In this document: positions 1-6,593 of the stretch, piece by piece | Position numbering within the stretch: position 1 is the stretch's first letter | Layout: every line of letters starts with the position of its first letter | Source of the DNA: an uncultured Clostridia bacterium | Lineage (GTDB): Bacteria > Bacillota > Clostridia > Oscillospirales > Acutalibacteraceae | Reading direction: 5' to 3' | Assembly (NCBI GenBank): GCA_937877675.1 | Contig: CALEIS010000175.1 | Coordinates: forward strand, 1 to 11,843 | DNA: 11,843 bases | Made by a program: the position numbers and the translations under genes | Notes under the pieces: generated by a model | What the model was told of the DNA's origin: nothing | Seen by the model: the letters and a program-made list of their open reading frames with translations, nothing else | Databases searched by the model: none

Positions 1-908
1 CAAGACCAACTGTTATTTATGTTGAAAAGAGTAACAATATCACATTCAAAGATGTAACAATTGTTGACGCACCTTTCTGGACACTTCATCCTGCTGGTTG
101 CGATGATGTACTTATTTCTCAAATTAGAATTCTCAATGATTTAGATGTTGCTAATTCCGATGGTATTGACCCTGACCACTGTACAAATGTAAGAATTTTA
201 GGTTGTCATATCGAATGTGCTGACGACTGTATCTGCCTTAAAACATCAAAAGGTAATGCAGAATATGGTCCCTGCGAGAATATTATTATTGCAAATTGTA
301 CTCTCATTTCAACATCTGCTGCAATTAAAATTGGCACAGAGGGTGTTGGAGATTTCCGTAATGTAATCGTTGATAATTGTATCATTTCTCGTAGTAACCG
401 TGGGCTTTCAATTCAGATTCGTGATGGTGGTAATGTTGAGAATGTGACATATTCAAACTGCATTATTGAAACTCGCCGTTTTTGTCCTGATTGGTGGGGC
501 ACAGCTGAGCCAATTGTTATTACAACATTTAATCGTGATGAAAATACAAAATCAGGTAAAATCAAGAATATCCGTTTCCGTAATATCACTTGTAAAGGTG
601 AAAACGGTGTGCTTATTCACGGTACTGAAGAGAATATGATTGAAGATGTAACATTTGAAAATGTAAGTGTTACAATGACAAAAACATCAAAATGGGATTG
701 CGGTCTTTATGATTTAAGACCTTGTTTGCAGTATGGTGTTGAAAAGTACAAAAACAGTGGTTTCTTTATCAGAAATGCTAAAAATGTACTTATTGAAAAA
801 TCATCCGTACAATGGGGTAACATCTGTGATGATTACAATAAAGCAATTGATGCAGAAAATGCACCAAACCTTGAACTCATAAGATTTACAGGCACAGATG
901 CACGATAA
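1..908 (+). CDS. GH28-family glycoside hydrolase (polygalacturonase-like), 5' end missing
   Basis: The frame is open from base 3 to the TAA at 906-908, giving 301 C-terminal residues. The ATG at 444 is internal: homologous-looking sequence runs on upstream to the window edge. The protein shows the right-handed beta-helix repeat style of GH28 (recurring N-V/I-x-I/F-x-N-C rungs) and the family's acidic motifs. NSDGID lies at local residues 51-56 (the NTD motif) and ADDCICLK at 73-80 (the DD motif). The family's usual G-H-G segment is replaced by STSAAIKIGTE (103-113), and the later RIK site reads QIRDGG. The family hydrolyses galacturonosyl linkages in pectin, often outside the cell. Any signal peptide would be off-window. 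The exact substrate (polygalacturonan, rhamnogalacturonan or another) cannot be told. Family confidence is high, activity moderate. Confidence 0.85.
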   Translation, partial: RPTVIYVEKSNNITFKDVTIVDAPFWTLHPAGCDDVLISQIRILNDLDVANSDGIDPDHCTNVRILGCHIECADDCICLKTSKGNAEYGPCENIIIANCTLISTSAAIKIGTEGVGDFRNVIVDNCIISRSNRGLSIQIRDGGNVENVTYSNCIIETRRFCPDWWGTAEPIVITTFNRDENTKSGKIKNIRFRNITCKGENGVLIHGTEENMIEDVTFENVSVTMTKTSKWDCGLYDLRPCLQYGVEKYKNSGFFIRNAKNVLIEKSSVQWGNICDDYNKAIDAENAPNLELIRFTGTDAR

Positions 909-916
909 ATTATATA

Positions 917-943
917 GGGACGCCGATTTGGCGTCCCGTTTTT
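917..943 (+). terminator. Rho-independent terminator after the GH28 gene
   Basis: A perfect 8-bp stem, GGGACGCC (917-924) and GGCGTCCC (930-937), encloses a 5-base loop. It is followed by G and a run of five T on the + strand (939-943). It begins 8 bases after the GH28 stop. The T run overlaps the stop codon of the convergent spoVAC gene, so the hairpin separates the two genes. On the minus strand the downstream tail (TATATAATTTAT) is a poor U-tract, so termination of spoVAC here would be weaker. Confidence 0.93.
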
Positions 944-1385
944 AATATAATTTAAAGAAATAACAAATTACTCCATAAATCACGGCAGAAAAAACGCCGT
1001 AAGCAATTACGGGTCCTGCGATTTTGAATATATTTGCACCTGTACCCATAATAATACCCTCGGCTTTGAACTCAAGTGCAGGAGAAACAACGGAATTTGC
1101 GAAACCTGTAATTGGTACTATCGTACCTGCACCTGCGTGCTTTGCAATTTTATCAAAAACTCCAATTCCAGTTAGAATTGCAGCAATCAGGATTAGTGTA
1201 GATGGGGTTAATGCTTTAATGACTTCTTCCGAGAGTCCTAATTTCCCATATCCCCAGTTTAAAAATTGTCCAAAGGTGCAAATCAAACCACCTATGACAA
1301 ACGCTTTAATACCATTTGAAATTTTTGGTGATGGTGGAGACGCTTTGTCAGCCATTTTGTTATATTCATTATTTGTTGTTGACAT
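942..1385 (-). CDS. spoVAC: Stage V sporulation protein AC (SpoVAC)
   Basis: 147 residues, close to the usual SpoVAC length of about 150. It is hydrophobic with several membrane segments (about 24-45, 60-80, 86-105, 115-142). The hallmarks are GGLICTFGQ (32-40), a STLILIAAILTG segment (62-73), then AGAGTIVPITGFANSVVSPALEF (84-106) and the C-terminal IAGPVIAYG. An N-terminal tail with a Tyr-Lys/Pro pattern fits SpoVAC better than the shorter SpoVAE(B). In Bacillus the SpoVA proteins form the inner spore membrane channel that moves dipicolinic acid into and out of spores, and SpoVAC has been reported to behave as a mechanosensitive channel. The ATG at 1385-1383 has AAGGAT 8 bases upstream on the minus strand. 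It stands alone here: no spoVAD or spoVAE lies beside it, which is unusual. Confidence 0.9.
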   Translation of the reverse strand: MSTTNNEYNKMADKASPPSPKISNGIKAFVIGGLICTFGQFLNWGYGKLGLSEEVIKALTPSTLILIAAILTGIGVFDKIAKHAGAGTIVPITGFANSVVSPALEFKAEGIIMGTGANIFKIAGPVIAYGVFSAVIYGVICYFFKLY

Positions 1386-1422
1386 TTAATCACATCCTTA
1401 TAGATTTAAAATTCCCAATTTT

Positions 1423-1451
1423 TAAATGTTTATTACATAAATTCTTTTCAA
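1423..1451 (-). promoter_or_regulatory. Possible promoter for spoVAC
   Basis: Reading the minus strand, TTGAAA (1451-1446) and CATTTA (1428-1423) are separated by 17 bases, upstream of the ribosome binding site. The upstream element could also be read as a forespore-sigma (SigG-like) TGAAAA box, but the CATTTAA element matches the SigG -10 (CATnnTA) poorly. Expression in the forespore is expected for this family, but the sequence does not prove it. Confidence 0.35.
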
Positions 1452-1454
1452 TAA

Positions 1455-1483
1455 TTGAAAATGAAAAATAGATGTGATATACT
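1455..1483 (+). promoter_or_regulatory. SigA-type promoter for the YiiX-like hydrolase/lipoprotein unit
   Basis: TTGAAA (1455-1460) and TATACT (1478-1483) are separated by exactly 17 bases. This places transcription start near 1490 and gives a leader of about 40 bases. The -35 boxes of this promoter and the possible spoVAC promoter lie only 3 bases apart, back to back. Confidence 0.75.
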
Positions 1484-1518
1484 TACTTGAATTTATAACA
1501 AGAAAACAATTTTTATTC

Positions 1519-1524
1519 AGGAGA
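1519..1524 (+). promoter_or_regulatory. Ribosome binding site that decides the start of the YiiX-like gene
   Basis: AGGAGA lies 4 bases before a TTG (1529) and 7 before the in-frame GTG (1532). The longer spacing and the stronger codon favour the GTG. The two starts differ by one residue. Confidence 0.7.
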
Positions 1525-1531
1525 AAACTTG

Positions 1532-2398
1532 GTGAAGAATAAACGAATAAACAGATTTATAAAAATTATCTGCATAATTCTTGCTTCGTGTGTTGCCTTT
1601 GGATTGGTTGACCTTGGTTTATGTGGATTAACCGACCTTATTGCATATAAGGATGTTGTGCAAGACGATAAGGCTTGGAATATGGTTATGGAAAAGTTTG
1701 ATAGGGGAGAAAATCTGACGGATGAGGATTATGGGATTATTCTTTCTCAATCAGGCCTTGGCAAACCTGCTTTTGATAATCTGATGGCAAAGGGACGAAG
1801 AAAGAAAGTTGAGTCATATAGAGAATATTACTTACAAGACAAGGACTATGTTTGTCGTCGTGAGGGTTTTTTGGCTTGTCATGAAACTATAACGGATAGT
1901 GACGGCAACGAAATTACAAATCCACCATTTGCAGACCTTCAGACTGGGGATATAGTAGTGACTCTTAGCATACATTCATATGGTTGGCGTCATGGTCACG
2001 CTATACTTATTACTGATGCTGACAATAAATTGGGCGTTCAGGCAGTTATGATGGGCGTTGACTCCGGCTTTACTTATGCGCCTTCAATGAATACATTTCC
2101 GATGGTTGCGGTTTTGAGAGTTAAGGACATTGACGATGCAAAAAGGGAAGAGGTTGCAAAATTTGCTGAAGAAAGTCTTGTGGGGTTGAATTATTCGCTT
2201 CTAGCAGGGATTGTCACGGGAAAGAATGAGGATAAGGTGCCCACTTCGACACAATGTGCACACCTTGTGTGGTATGCTTATTATCACTGTGGCATTGATA
2301 TTTCACCTAAAGATGGGTTGATTATCACACCTAAGGATTTCTTGAAAAGTGACAAGTTAGAGGTTGTTCAGGTTTACGGAAATATTTTGGAGGTATAA
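1532..2398 (+). CDS. Membrane-anchored permuted NlpC/P60 (YiiX-like) cysteine hydrolase
   Basis: 288 residues from the GTG start. A basic N-terminus (KNKRINRFIK) precedes one hydrophobic segment (about 9-34), so it is probably an uncleaved signal anchor with the catalytic part outside the membrane. The C-terminal half carries the order typical of circularly permuted papain-fold enzymes. LQTGDIV (136-142) comes first, then a histidine in HGHAILITD (His154/His156), and about 86 residues later a cysteine in STQCAHLVWYAY (Cys242), followed by an ITPKDF segment as in YiiX/DUF830 proteins. The cited family acts on amide or peptide bonds (cell wall peptides or lipids), but the substrate here is unknown. 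It is the first gene of a two-gene unit: its stop lies 3 bases before the lipoprotein start, and the ribosome binding site of that gene is inside its last codons. Confidence 0.75.
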   Translation: MKNKRINRFIKIICIILASCVAFGLVDLGLCGLTDLIAYKDVVQDDKAWNMVMEKFDRGENLTDEDYGIILSQSGLGKPAFDNLMAKGRRKKVESYREYYLQDKDYVCRREGFLACHETITDSDGNEITNPPFADLQTGDIVVTLSIHSYGWRHGHAILITDADNKLGVQAVMMGVDSGFTYAPSMNTFPMVAVLRVKDIDDAKREEVAKFAEESLVGLNYSLLAGIVTGKNEDKVPTSTQCAHLVWYAYYHCGIDISPKDGLIITPKDFLKSDKLEVVQVYGNILEV

Positions 2399-2401
2399 AA
2401 T

Positions 2402-2815
2402 ATGAAATTTTATATTGTGGGCATTCTCATCGTTGTAATGGCGGTGCTTTTTGCAGCATGTACAGAGCCTAAAATTTATGAAAAAATAGATGTAACTTCT
2501 GTTGATGAACAAATAATTGATGAAACCCAAGGTGAAGAAACTACGGATAATCTAGAAATTAAAGAGGAAGAAAGTACAGAAGAAAAACAGGAAGAGGAAA
2601 GCACTACGGAAGGAAGGGGAGAGGAAGAAAAACCAACTCCTAAGCCTAACCCAACTCCTACACCGACTCCAACTCCAACACCAACTCCTAATCCTGATGA
2701 CCAGACACCTACACCAGATGAGCCAGACACTCCTGACACACCTGAAAATTCAGAAACTCCAGACGAGCCAAATGGTGGTGACGAGCCATCTGACGAAGGT
2801 GAATGGGCAAACTAA
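2402..2815 (+). CDS. Small acidic Pro-Thr-repeat lipoprotein
   Basis: 137 residues. The N-terminus has one Lys and a hydrophobic core ending VLFAAC, with Cys20 as the likely lipidated residue. Phe at the -3 position is slightly off the lipobox consensus. Residues 21-75 are strongly acidic and Glu-rich, 78-114 are Pro-Thr/Pro-Asp repeats, and the tail is Gly/Asp/Glu-rich. There is no recognisable enzymatic domain. Such segments are usually extended spacers that hold or display something across the cell wall, but nothing is attached here, so it may be an anchored spacer or a partner of the hydrolase encoded immediately upstream. GGAGG (2388-2392) is the ribosome binding site and lies within the upstream gene. 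The two genes must be co-transcribed. Confidence 0.8.
   Translation: MKFYIVGILIVVMAVLFAACTEPKIYEKIDVTSVDEQIIDETQGEETTDNLEIKEEESTEEKQEEESTTEGRGEEEKPTPKPNPTPTPTPTPTPTPNPDDQTPTPDEPDTPDTPENSETPDEPNGGDEPSDEGEWAN
2633..2743 (+). repeat. Degenerate hexanucleotide tract encoding the Pro-Thr repeat
   Basis: Imperfect units of the form ACTCCA/ACACCT encode six uninterrupted Thr-Pro pairs, then looser PTPDEPDTPDTP units. The third positions vary (CCT, CCA, ACA, ACT, ACC), so it is not a pure microsatellite. Length variation between strains is still plausible. The antisense open frame (poly Gly-Val) is a by-product of this repeat. Confidence 0.85.
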
Positions 2816-2838
2816 ATAACTGAAAAAACAGCATTAGT

Positions 2839-2877
2839 AAAAGAGATGATTTTCATGCGGAAAAACATCTCTTTTTT
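2839..2877 (+). terminator. Strong Rho-independent terminator after the lipoprotein gene
   Basis: AAAAGAGATG (2839-2848) pairs perfectly with CATCTCTTTT (2866-2875). An inner stem, TTTTC (2850-2854) with GAAAA (2860-2864), is separated from it by one A-A mismatch, leaving a 5-base loop. The stem runs into a six-T tail (2872-2877). An ATG at 2846 lies inside the hairpin and is not the start of rlmB. Confidence 0.9.
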
Positions 2878-2900
2878 ATTGTTTTTCAAGCATTTTTTAC

Positions 2901-2929
2901 TTGTATTATTATACTTTTTTTGCTATAAT
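2901..2929 (+). promoter_or_regulatory. Extended -10 promoter of the rlmB operon
   Basis: TTGTAT (2901-2906), 17 bases, then TATAAT (2924-2929) preceded by TG and one base (2921-2923), a perfect extended -10. Transcription should start near 2936, giving a leader of about 40 bases before rlmB. It follows directly after the terminator of the previous unit. Confidence 0.85.
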
Positions 2930-2964
2930 AAATTATTAAAAATATTATCTGCAACTATGCTCAA

Positions 2965-2970
2965 AAGAGG
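2965..2970 (+). promoter_or_regulatory. Ribosome binding site that decides the rlmB start
   Basis: AAGAGG sits 7 bases before the ATG at 2978. The in-frame upstream ATGs (2846, 2855, 2957) lack such a site. The first two also lie upstream of the predicted transcription start. Confidence 0.85.
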
Positions 2971-2977
2971 TCTTAAA

Positions 2978-3727
2978 ATGGACGTATTTAACGAAGAAAA
3001 AAAGAAAGATTTAATAATTGGTAGGAATGCTGTAACAGAGCTTATTAAGTCAGGACGTGAGATTGACACTTTGTTTGTTTTGCGTGGCGAAAAGAGTGGC
3101 TCTGTTGGGAAAATTATAGGTCAATGCCGTGATAAGGGTGCTGTTGTTAAGGAAGTTGACAAGAAAAAGCTCGACTTTATGTGTGGACACAGTAATCATC
3201 AAGGCGTTGTTGCAATTTGCGCTGCTCATGATTATGCAACAGTTGAAGAAATCCTTGCAGTTGCAGAAGAACGTCAGGAAAAACCATTTATCGTGGCTTG
3301 TGATGGAATCGAAGACCCACACAACTTAGGTGCAATTATCAGAACTGCTGAGGCTGCAGGTGTTCACGGAATAATTATTCCAAAGAGAAGAAGTGCTTCT
3401 CTTAACTATACAGTTGGTAAAACAAGTGCGGGTGCTCTTGAATATATGAAAGTTGCTCGTGTACCAAACTTGGCAGCAACTCTTGATGAACTCAAGGAAA
3501 AGGGTATGTGGGTTTATGGTGCTGATATGGATGGCGAGGACATCCGTTCAGTAAACCTTGATGGTGCAGTTGTACTTGTTATTGGTTCAGAAGGCGATGG
3601 AATGAGTAGAATTGTCCGTGAAAAATGCGACTTTATTGTTTCTCTCAAGATGAAGGGACAAATCAATTCACTTAATGCATCTGTTGCAGGTGGAATTTTA
3701 ATGTATGAATTTGCATACAAGAGATAA
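2978..3727 (+). CDS. rlmB: 23S rRNA (guanosine-2'-O-)-methyltransferase, TrmH/SpoU family
   Basis: 249 residues from the ATG at 2978, the normal length for RlmB. A longer open frame starting in the upstream terminator adds 44 hydrophobic residues that are certainly not part of the protein. An N-terminal L30e-like substrate-binding domain (about 10-90: IIGRNAVTELI, VVAICAAHDY) is followed by the SPOUT knot domain. The three signature motifs are present: IEDPHNLGAIIRTAEAAG (111-128, with Asn116 and Arg122), IGSEGDGMS (202-210) and SLNASVAGGILMYE (231-244). Family members transfer a methyl group from S-adenosylmethionine to a ribose 2'-OH in 23S rRNA (G2251 for RlmB). It is first in the five-gene operon. 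Some relatives act on other rRNA or tRNA sites, so the target is inferred. Confidence 0.92.
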   Translation: MDVFNEEKKKDLIIGRNAVTELIKSGREIDTLFVLRGEKSGSVGKIIGQCRDKGAVVKEVDKKKLDFMCGHSNHQGVVAICAAHDYATVEEILAVAEERQEKPFIVACDGIEDPHNLGAIIRTAEAAGVHGIIIPKRRSASLNYTVGKTSAGALEYMKVARVPNLAATLDELKEKGMWVYGADMDGEDIRSVNLDGAVVLVIGSEGDGMSRIVREKCDFIVSLKMKGQINSLNASVAGGILMYEFAYKR

Positions 3728-3750
3728 ATAAGATTTTTACAATAATTCAC

Positions 3751-3756
3751 TATAAT
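3751..3756 (+). promoter_or_regulatory. Possible internal -10 box before the ATPase-like gene
   Basis: A perfect TATAAT lies in the 50-base gap after rlmB, but no convincing -35 element or TGn extension precedes it at the right spacing. If used, the leader would be only about 15 bases long. There is no terminator in the gap, so readthrough from rlmB is the simpler source of transcript. Confidence 0.3.
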
Positions 3757-3777
3757 AAAATTTCGGGGGAATTTATT

Positions 3778-6570
3778 ATGGCAGATAGAATTTCTGATTC
3801 CTTAATTGATGAGATTCTTAATTCGACAAAAAAATACAATGTTGGTGAAGTCAAAGAAAGTGCTTATCCGATTTCTGATATTGATATGATTCTTGAGGAT
3901 GTTAAGAACATATCATTTGAGCCAAAGGTAAGTGCTGATGTTTCATCTGTAAAAAAAGATAACATTGTTCCGCAAGAAGATGTTATGGTTAAGGATGTTG
4001 TTAGCACTTCTACACCAGTTGAAGAAAAGATTTCTTTCCAGTTGGAAAAGAAGGAAAAGGTAAAAAGAGCTTTCACTATTGACATTTCCAGGGTAGAAGG
4101 TGTCAAGGAAGATGCTTCTACAGAAGAAAGTATTCCTATGACTTTTGAAGAGAATGGTCAGATGGAAATCTTTTCAAATAGCGGAAATGTGCCTGTTGAG
4201 GAAGAAGTAGCAAAAGAAGTTGTTGAAGAGGTTAAACCTGTTTCTGGTCAGATTTCAATTGAAAAAACAAGAATGTTTAACGAAGTTGATATCAGAGGTA
4301 CATATAATCCAAACATTTCTCATAATTTAGGAAATAAGGTAACCAGAACAACTAGTGGTGATGCAGAACCTCTTTCATCCCCTGTAATGAGTGAGGAAAA
4401 ATATAGAAATCATTTCTTTAATAAACCGGTTCAAAAAATTGAAAGCACTCAGGAACAGCGTATTGTAAGGGAATCCTTGCCTCAAAGAACAATAGAAACT
4501 CCTGGTGTAGTTGTTAAGAATAGAAAATCAACACAAGAAGATGGAATCACCCCTGTTCCTACTCTTGTACCTGCAGAATATGAATATGAGCAGGAAAAAA
4601 CAAGATTTATTACTGATATTGTCAAAGAAAAAGAAGATGACAATCAAATAAGATTTGATGGCTTTGATGAAAATGAAGAGATTTTACAACAATCCGAGGA
4701 ACAAGCAGAAGCAGAACTTCGTGAAAATCGTAAGGATAAAGTCAAGGATTTTGTTGATGGAAACCTGATTTTCAAACAGGAAGTTGATGAGGAAGAAGAG
4801 CCTGTTCGCAAAAAGAGATATGAGCGTCAAAGAGTATCCGTTATCCGTGAGTACTATGGTCCTAAGGATAGTAATGTTGTCAGAAAAGTTTTTGAAACAG
4901 AAAAACGTGGAATTTTAATAAAACTTATTGCTACATCAATTATCTGTTTCACAATGTCACTTCTTTCGATTATAGCAGGTGCACAGAACGGAAACTTTGA
5001 ACTCTATGGAAACAATGAATTTGTATATTCATTTACTCAGCTGCTTTTCCTTTTAATTGCTTCGATGATGTGTGCACGTTCATTTAAGAATGCAATCCGA
5101 AACATAAAGAATTTAATTGTGGATATTGATACAGTTGTTGTGGTTTCAGCTCTTGTTGGTGTGATTCAGTGTGCAGTTAGCTTTGCCTTTGGAGATAGTA
5201 TTGAGTCTGTGGCAAAGGTTATCGCAGGTGCAGCAGTTATTCCAATGGTTTTGAAACTTGCAGGTGATTATATCCGTTGTAAGAATGACAGTGAAAACTT
5301 TGAAGTTTTAGTTGATAATGTTGACAACTGTTACAGCGTTGAAAATATTGCTGATGAAGATACTGCCAACGAAATAGCAAGAGGTCTTATGTTGGGTAAT
5401 CCAGAAATCAAATATTCAGCAAAAATTGGTTTTCCACAGAAGTTTGTTGAACTCTCACGTTCAGCAGATATTACTGGTGCAATTTGTAAAATTACAGTAC
5501 CTTTGGTCCTTGCAGTAGGTTTGATTTTAGGCATTGTAGCGGCAGTTATGGCACAGAATATCTTTGTTGGTGTAAGTGCTTTTTCTGCAACTGTACTTAT
5601 GAGTTTACCAGTTACAACTGGTGTTGTTTCTGCAATTAACCTTCGTGCAACAAACAAGATTTTGAATGAAGAAAATGCATTAATCAACGGATACAGTGCA
5701 GTTGAAGATGCGGTTAATTCAAATGGTGTTATAATTGATGCGTGTAATGCCTTTGAAAAAGGCGGTTGCAATATTGAGGGCTTAAAGACATATCATAAAA
5801 TGCGAATTGATGAGGCTATCCTTTATACTGCTTCTGTTGTTATCGCATCAGGTGGAGTTTTGGCAGAGGTTTTCAGCGGAGTTATAGATGGTAAAAAAGA
5901 GTTGCTTCTTCCAGTTGAATCATTGGCTTATGAAGAAAAATTAGGTTGCTCTTGTTGGATTCATAATCACAGAGTCCTTGTGGGTAATCGTGATTTATTA
6001 GTTCATCACAATGTTGAAACTCCAGATAAAGAGTTGGAAGATAAATATAAGAGTGCAGGAAAAAATGTCCTTTATCTTGCGATTGAAGGCAAAATTTCTG
6101 CTATGTTTATAGTTGTTTATAAAGCAAATCAGGAAACTGCAGAATATATGCAGGAACTTGAAAAAGATGGTTTGACAATCTTCTTTAGAACATCTGATGC
6201 AAATATTACTGAAAAGTTCCTTGAAGCAGAATTCGGATTACCTGAAAATGTTGTCAAAATTATAAATCCTGTCGCAGGAGATATGTACACAAAAATCAGT
6301 CATAGTGAAAAAGAACGAAGTGATGCAAGAATTATTCACGATGGTAGAATCAAGTCAATGGTTTCTGCATTACATGGTGCATTCGTGATAAATTCTTTTG
6401 TCAATTCATCAAAGATGATACAGCTTATTGCTTCCGTAATTGGTGTGATTATTATGGCTGTTTTAACATTCCTTTCAGGTGTTTCTCAAATTGGCGTGGT
6501 GCAGATTTTGGTGTATCAAGCAATTTGGGGTGCAATTCTTACAATCCCTGCATTAAGCAGAAAAAAATAA
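3778..6570 (+). CDS. Degenerate P-type ATPase-like membrane protein (probable pseudo-ATPase) with long charged N-terminal tail
   Basis: 930 residues. The ribosome binding site GGGGGA is 7 bases before the ATG. Residues 1-375 are hydrophilic, Glu/Lys-rich and likely disordered, with an EKTR-aromatic motif twice (162-167 and 273-277). The rest has a P1B-ATPase layout: TM1 about 378-401, TM2 415-434, TM3 446-472, TM4 477-498, a short cytosolic segment 499-562, TM5 564-592, TM6 595-622, a large cytosolic segment 623-868, TM7 869-900, TM8 904-926. Positions matching ATPase motifs are altered. The metal-site CPC of TM6 reads SLP (609-611), DKTGT reads DACNA (654-658), HP reads GV (693-694), TGD reads TSD (805-807), GDGxND reads HDGRIK (854-859), and the short cytosolic segment lacks TGE. 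VLVGNRDLL (733-741) and GKNVLYLAIEGKISAMF (761-777) still look like N/P-domain sequence. I infer a catalytically dead relative with a sensing, scaffold or regulatory role. The ligand is unknown. Confidence 0.7.
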   Translation: MADRISDSLIDEILNSTKKYNVGEVKESAYPISDIDMILEDVKNISFEPKVSADVSSVKKDNIVPQEDVMVKDVVSTSTPVEEKISFQLEKKEKVKRAFTIDISRVEGVKEDASTEESIPMTFEENGQMEIFSNSGNVPVEEEVAKEVVEEVKPVSGQISIEKTRMFNEVDIRGTYNPNISHNLGNKVTRTTSGDAEPLSSPVMSEEKYRNHFFNKPVQKIESTQEQRIVRESLPQRTIETPGVVVKNRKSTQEDGITPVPTLVPAEYEYEQEKTRFITDIVKEKEDDNQIRFDGFDENEEILQQSEEQAEAELRENRKDKVKDFVDGNLIFKQEVDEEEEPVRKKRYERQRVSVIREYYGPKDSNVVRKVFETEKRGILIKLIATSIICFTMSLLSIIAGAQNGNFELYGNNEFVYSFTQLLFLLIASMMCARSFKNAIRNIKNLIVDIDTVVVVSALVGVIQCAVSFAFGDSIESVAKVIAGAAVIPMVLKLAGDYIRCKNDSENFEVLVDNVDNCYSVENIADEDTANEIARGLMLGNPEIKYSAKIGFPQKFVELSRSADITGAICKITVPLVLAVGLILGIVAAVMAQNIFVGVSAFSATVLMSLPVTTGVVSAINLRATNKILNEENALINGYSAVEDAVNSNGVIIDACNAFEKGGCNIEGLKTYHKMRIDEAILYTASVVIASGGVLAEVFSGVIDGKKELLLPVESLAYEEKLGCSCWIHNHRVLVGNRDLLVHHNVETPDKELEDKYKSAGKNVLYLAIEGKISAMFIVVYKANQETAEYMQELEKDGLTIFFRTSDANITEKFLEAEFGLPENVVKIINPVAGDMYTKISHSEKERSDARIIHDGRIKSMVSALHGAFVINSFVNSSKMIQLIASVIGVIIMAVLTFLSGVSQIGVVQILVYQAIWGAILTIPALSRKK

Positions 6571-6593
6571 CATTATCTTAGGAGGTAGGCCAC

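Noticed and set aside
444..908. A separate 154-residue gene starting at the ATG at 444
   Set aside because: The frame is open and GH28-like from base 3, so the ATG is internal to a gene cut by the window start.
1024..1389. Plus-strand frame opposite spoVAC
   Set aside because: The minus strand encodes a full-length, well-conserved SpoVAC with a ribosome binding site. The plus frame resembles no family.
1408..1422. AAAATT-CCC-AATTTT inverted repeat in the spoVAC leader
   Set aside because: The arms are all A/T, only 6 bp long, and expected by chance in such AT-rich spacer DNA.
2476..2739. Minus-strand frame encoding Gly-Val repeats
   Set aside because: It is the antisense of the Pro-Thr repeat and has no ribosome binding site. 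Low-complexity repeats often give such shadow frames.
3778..6570. Annotation as a working heavy-metal or Mg2+-transporting P-type ATPase
   Set aside because: The catalytic Lys-Thr-Gly-Thr after the Asp, TGE, HP, CPC and GDGxND could not be found, so ATP-driven transport is not supported.
6571..6593. Mg2+-sensing M-box riboswitch ahead of mgtC
   Set aside because: The gap is only 23 bases and holds just the ribosome binding site. The operon leader near 2936-2977 is also far too short.
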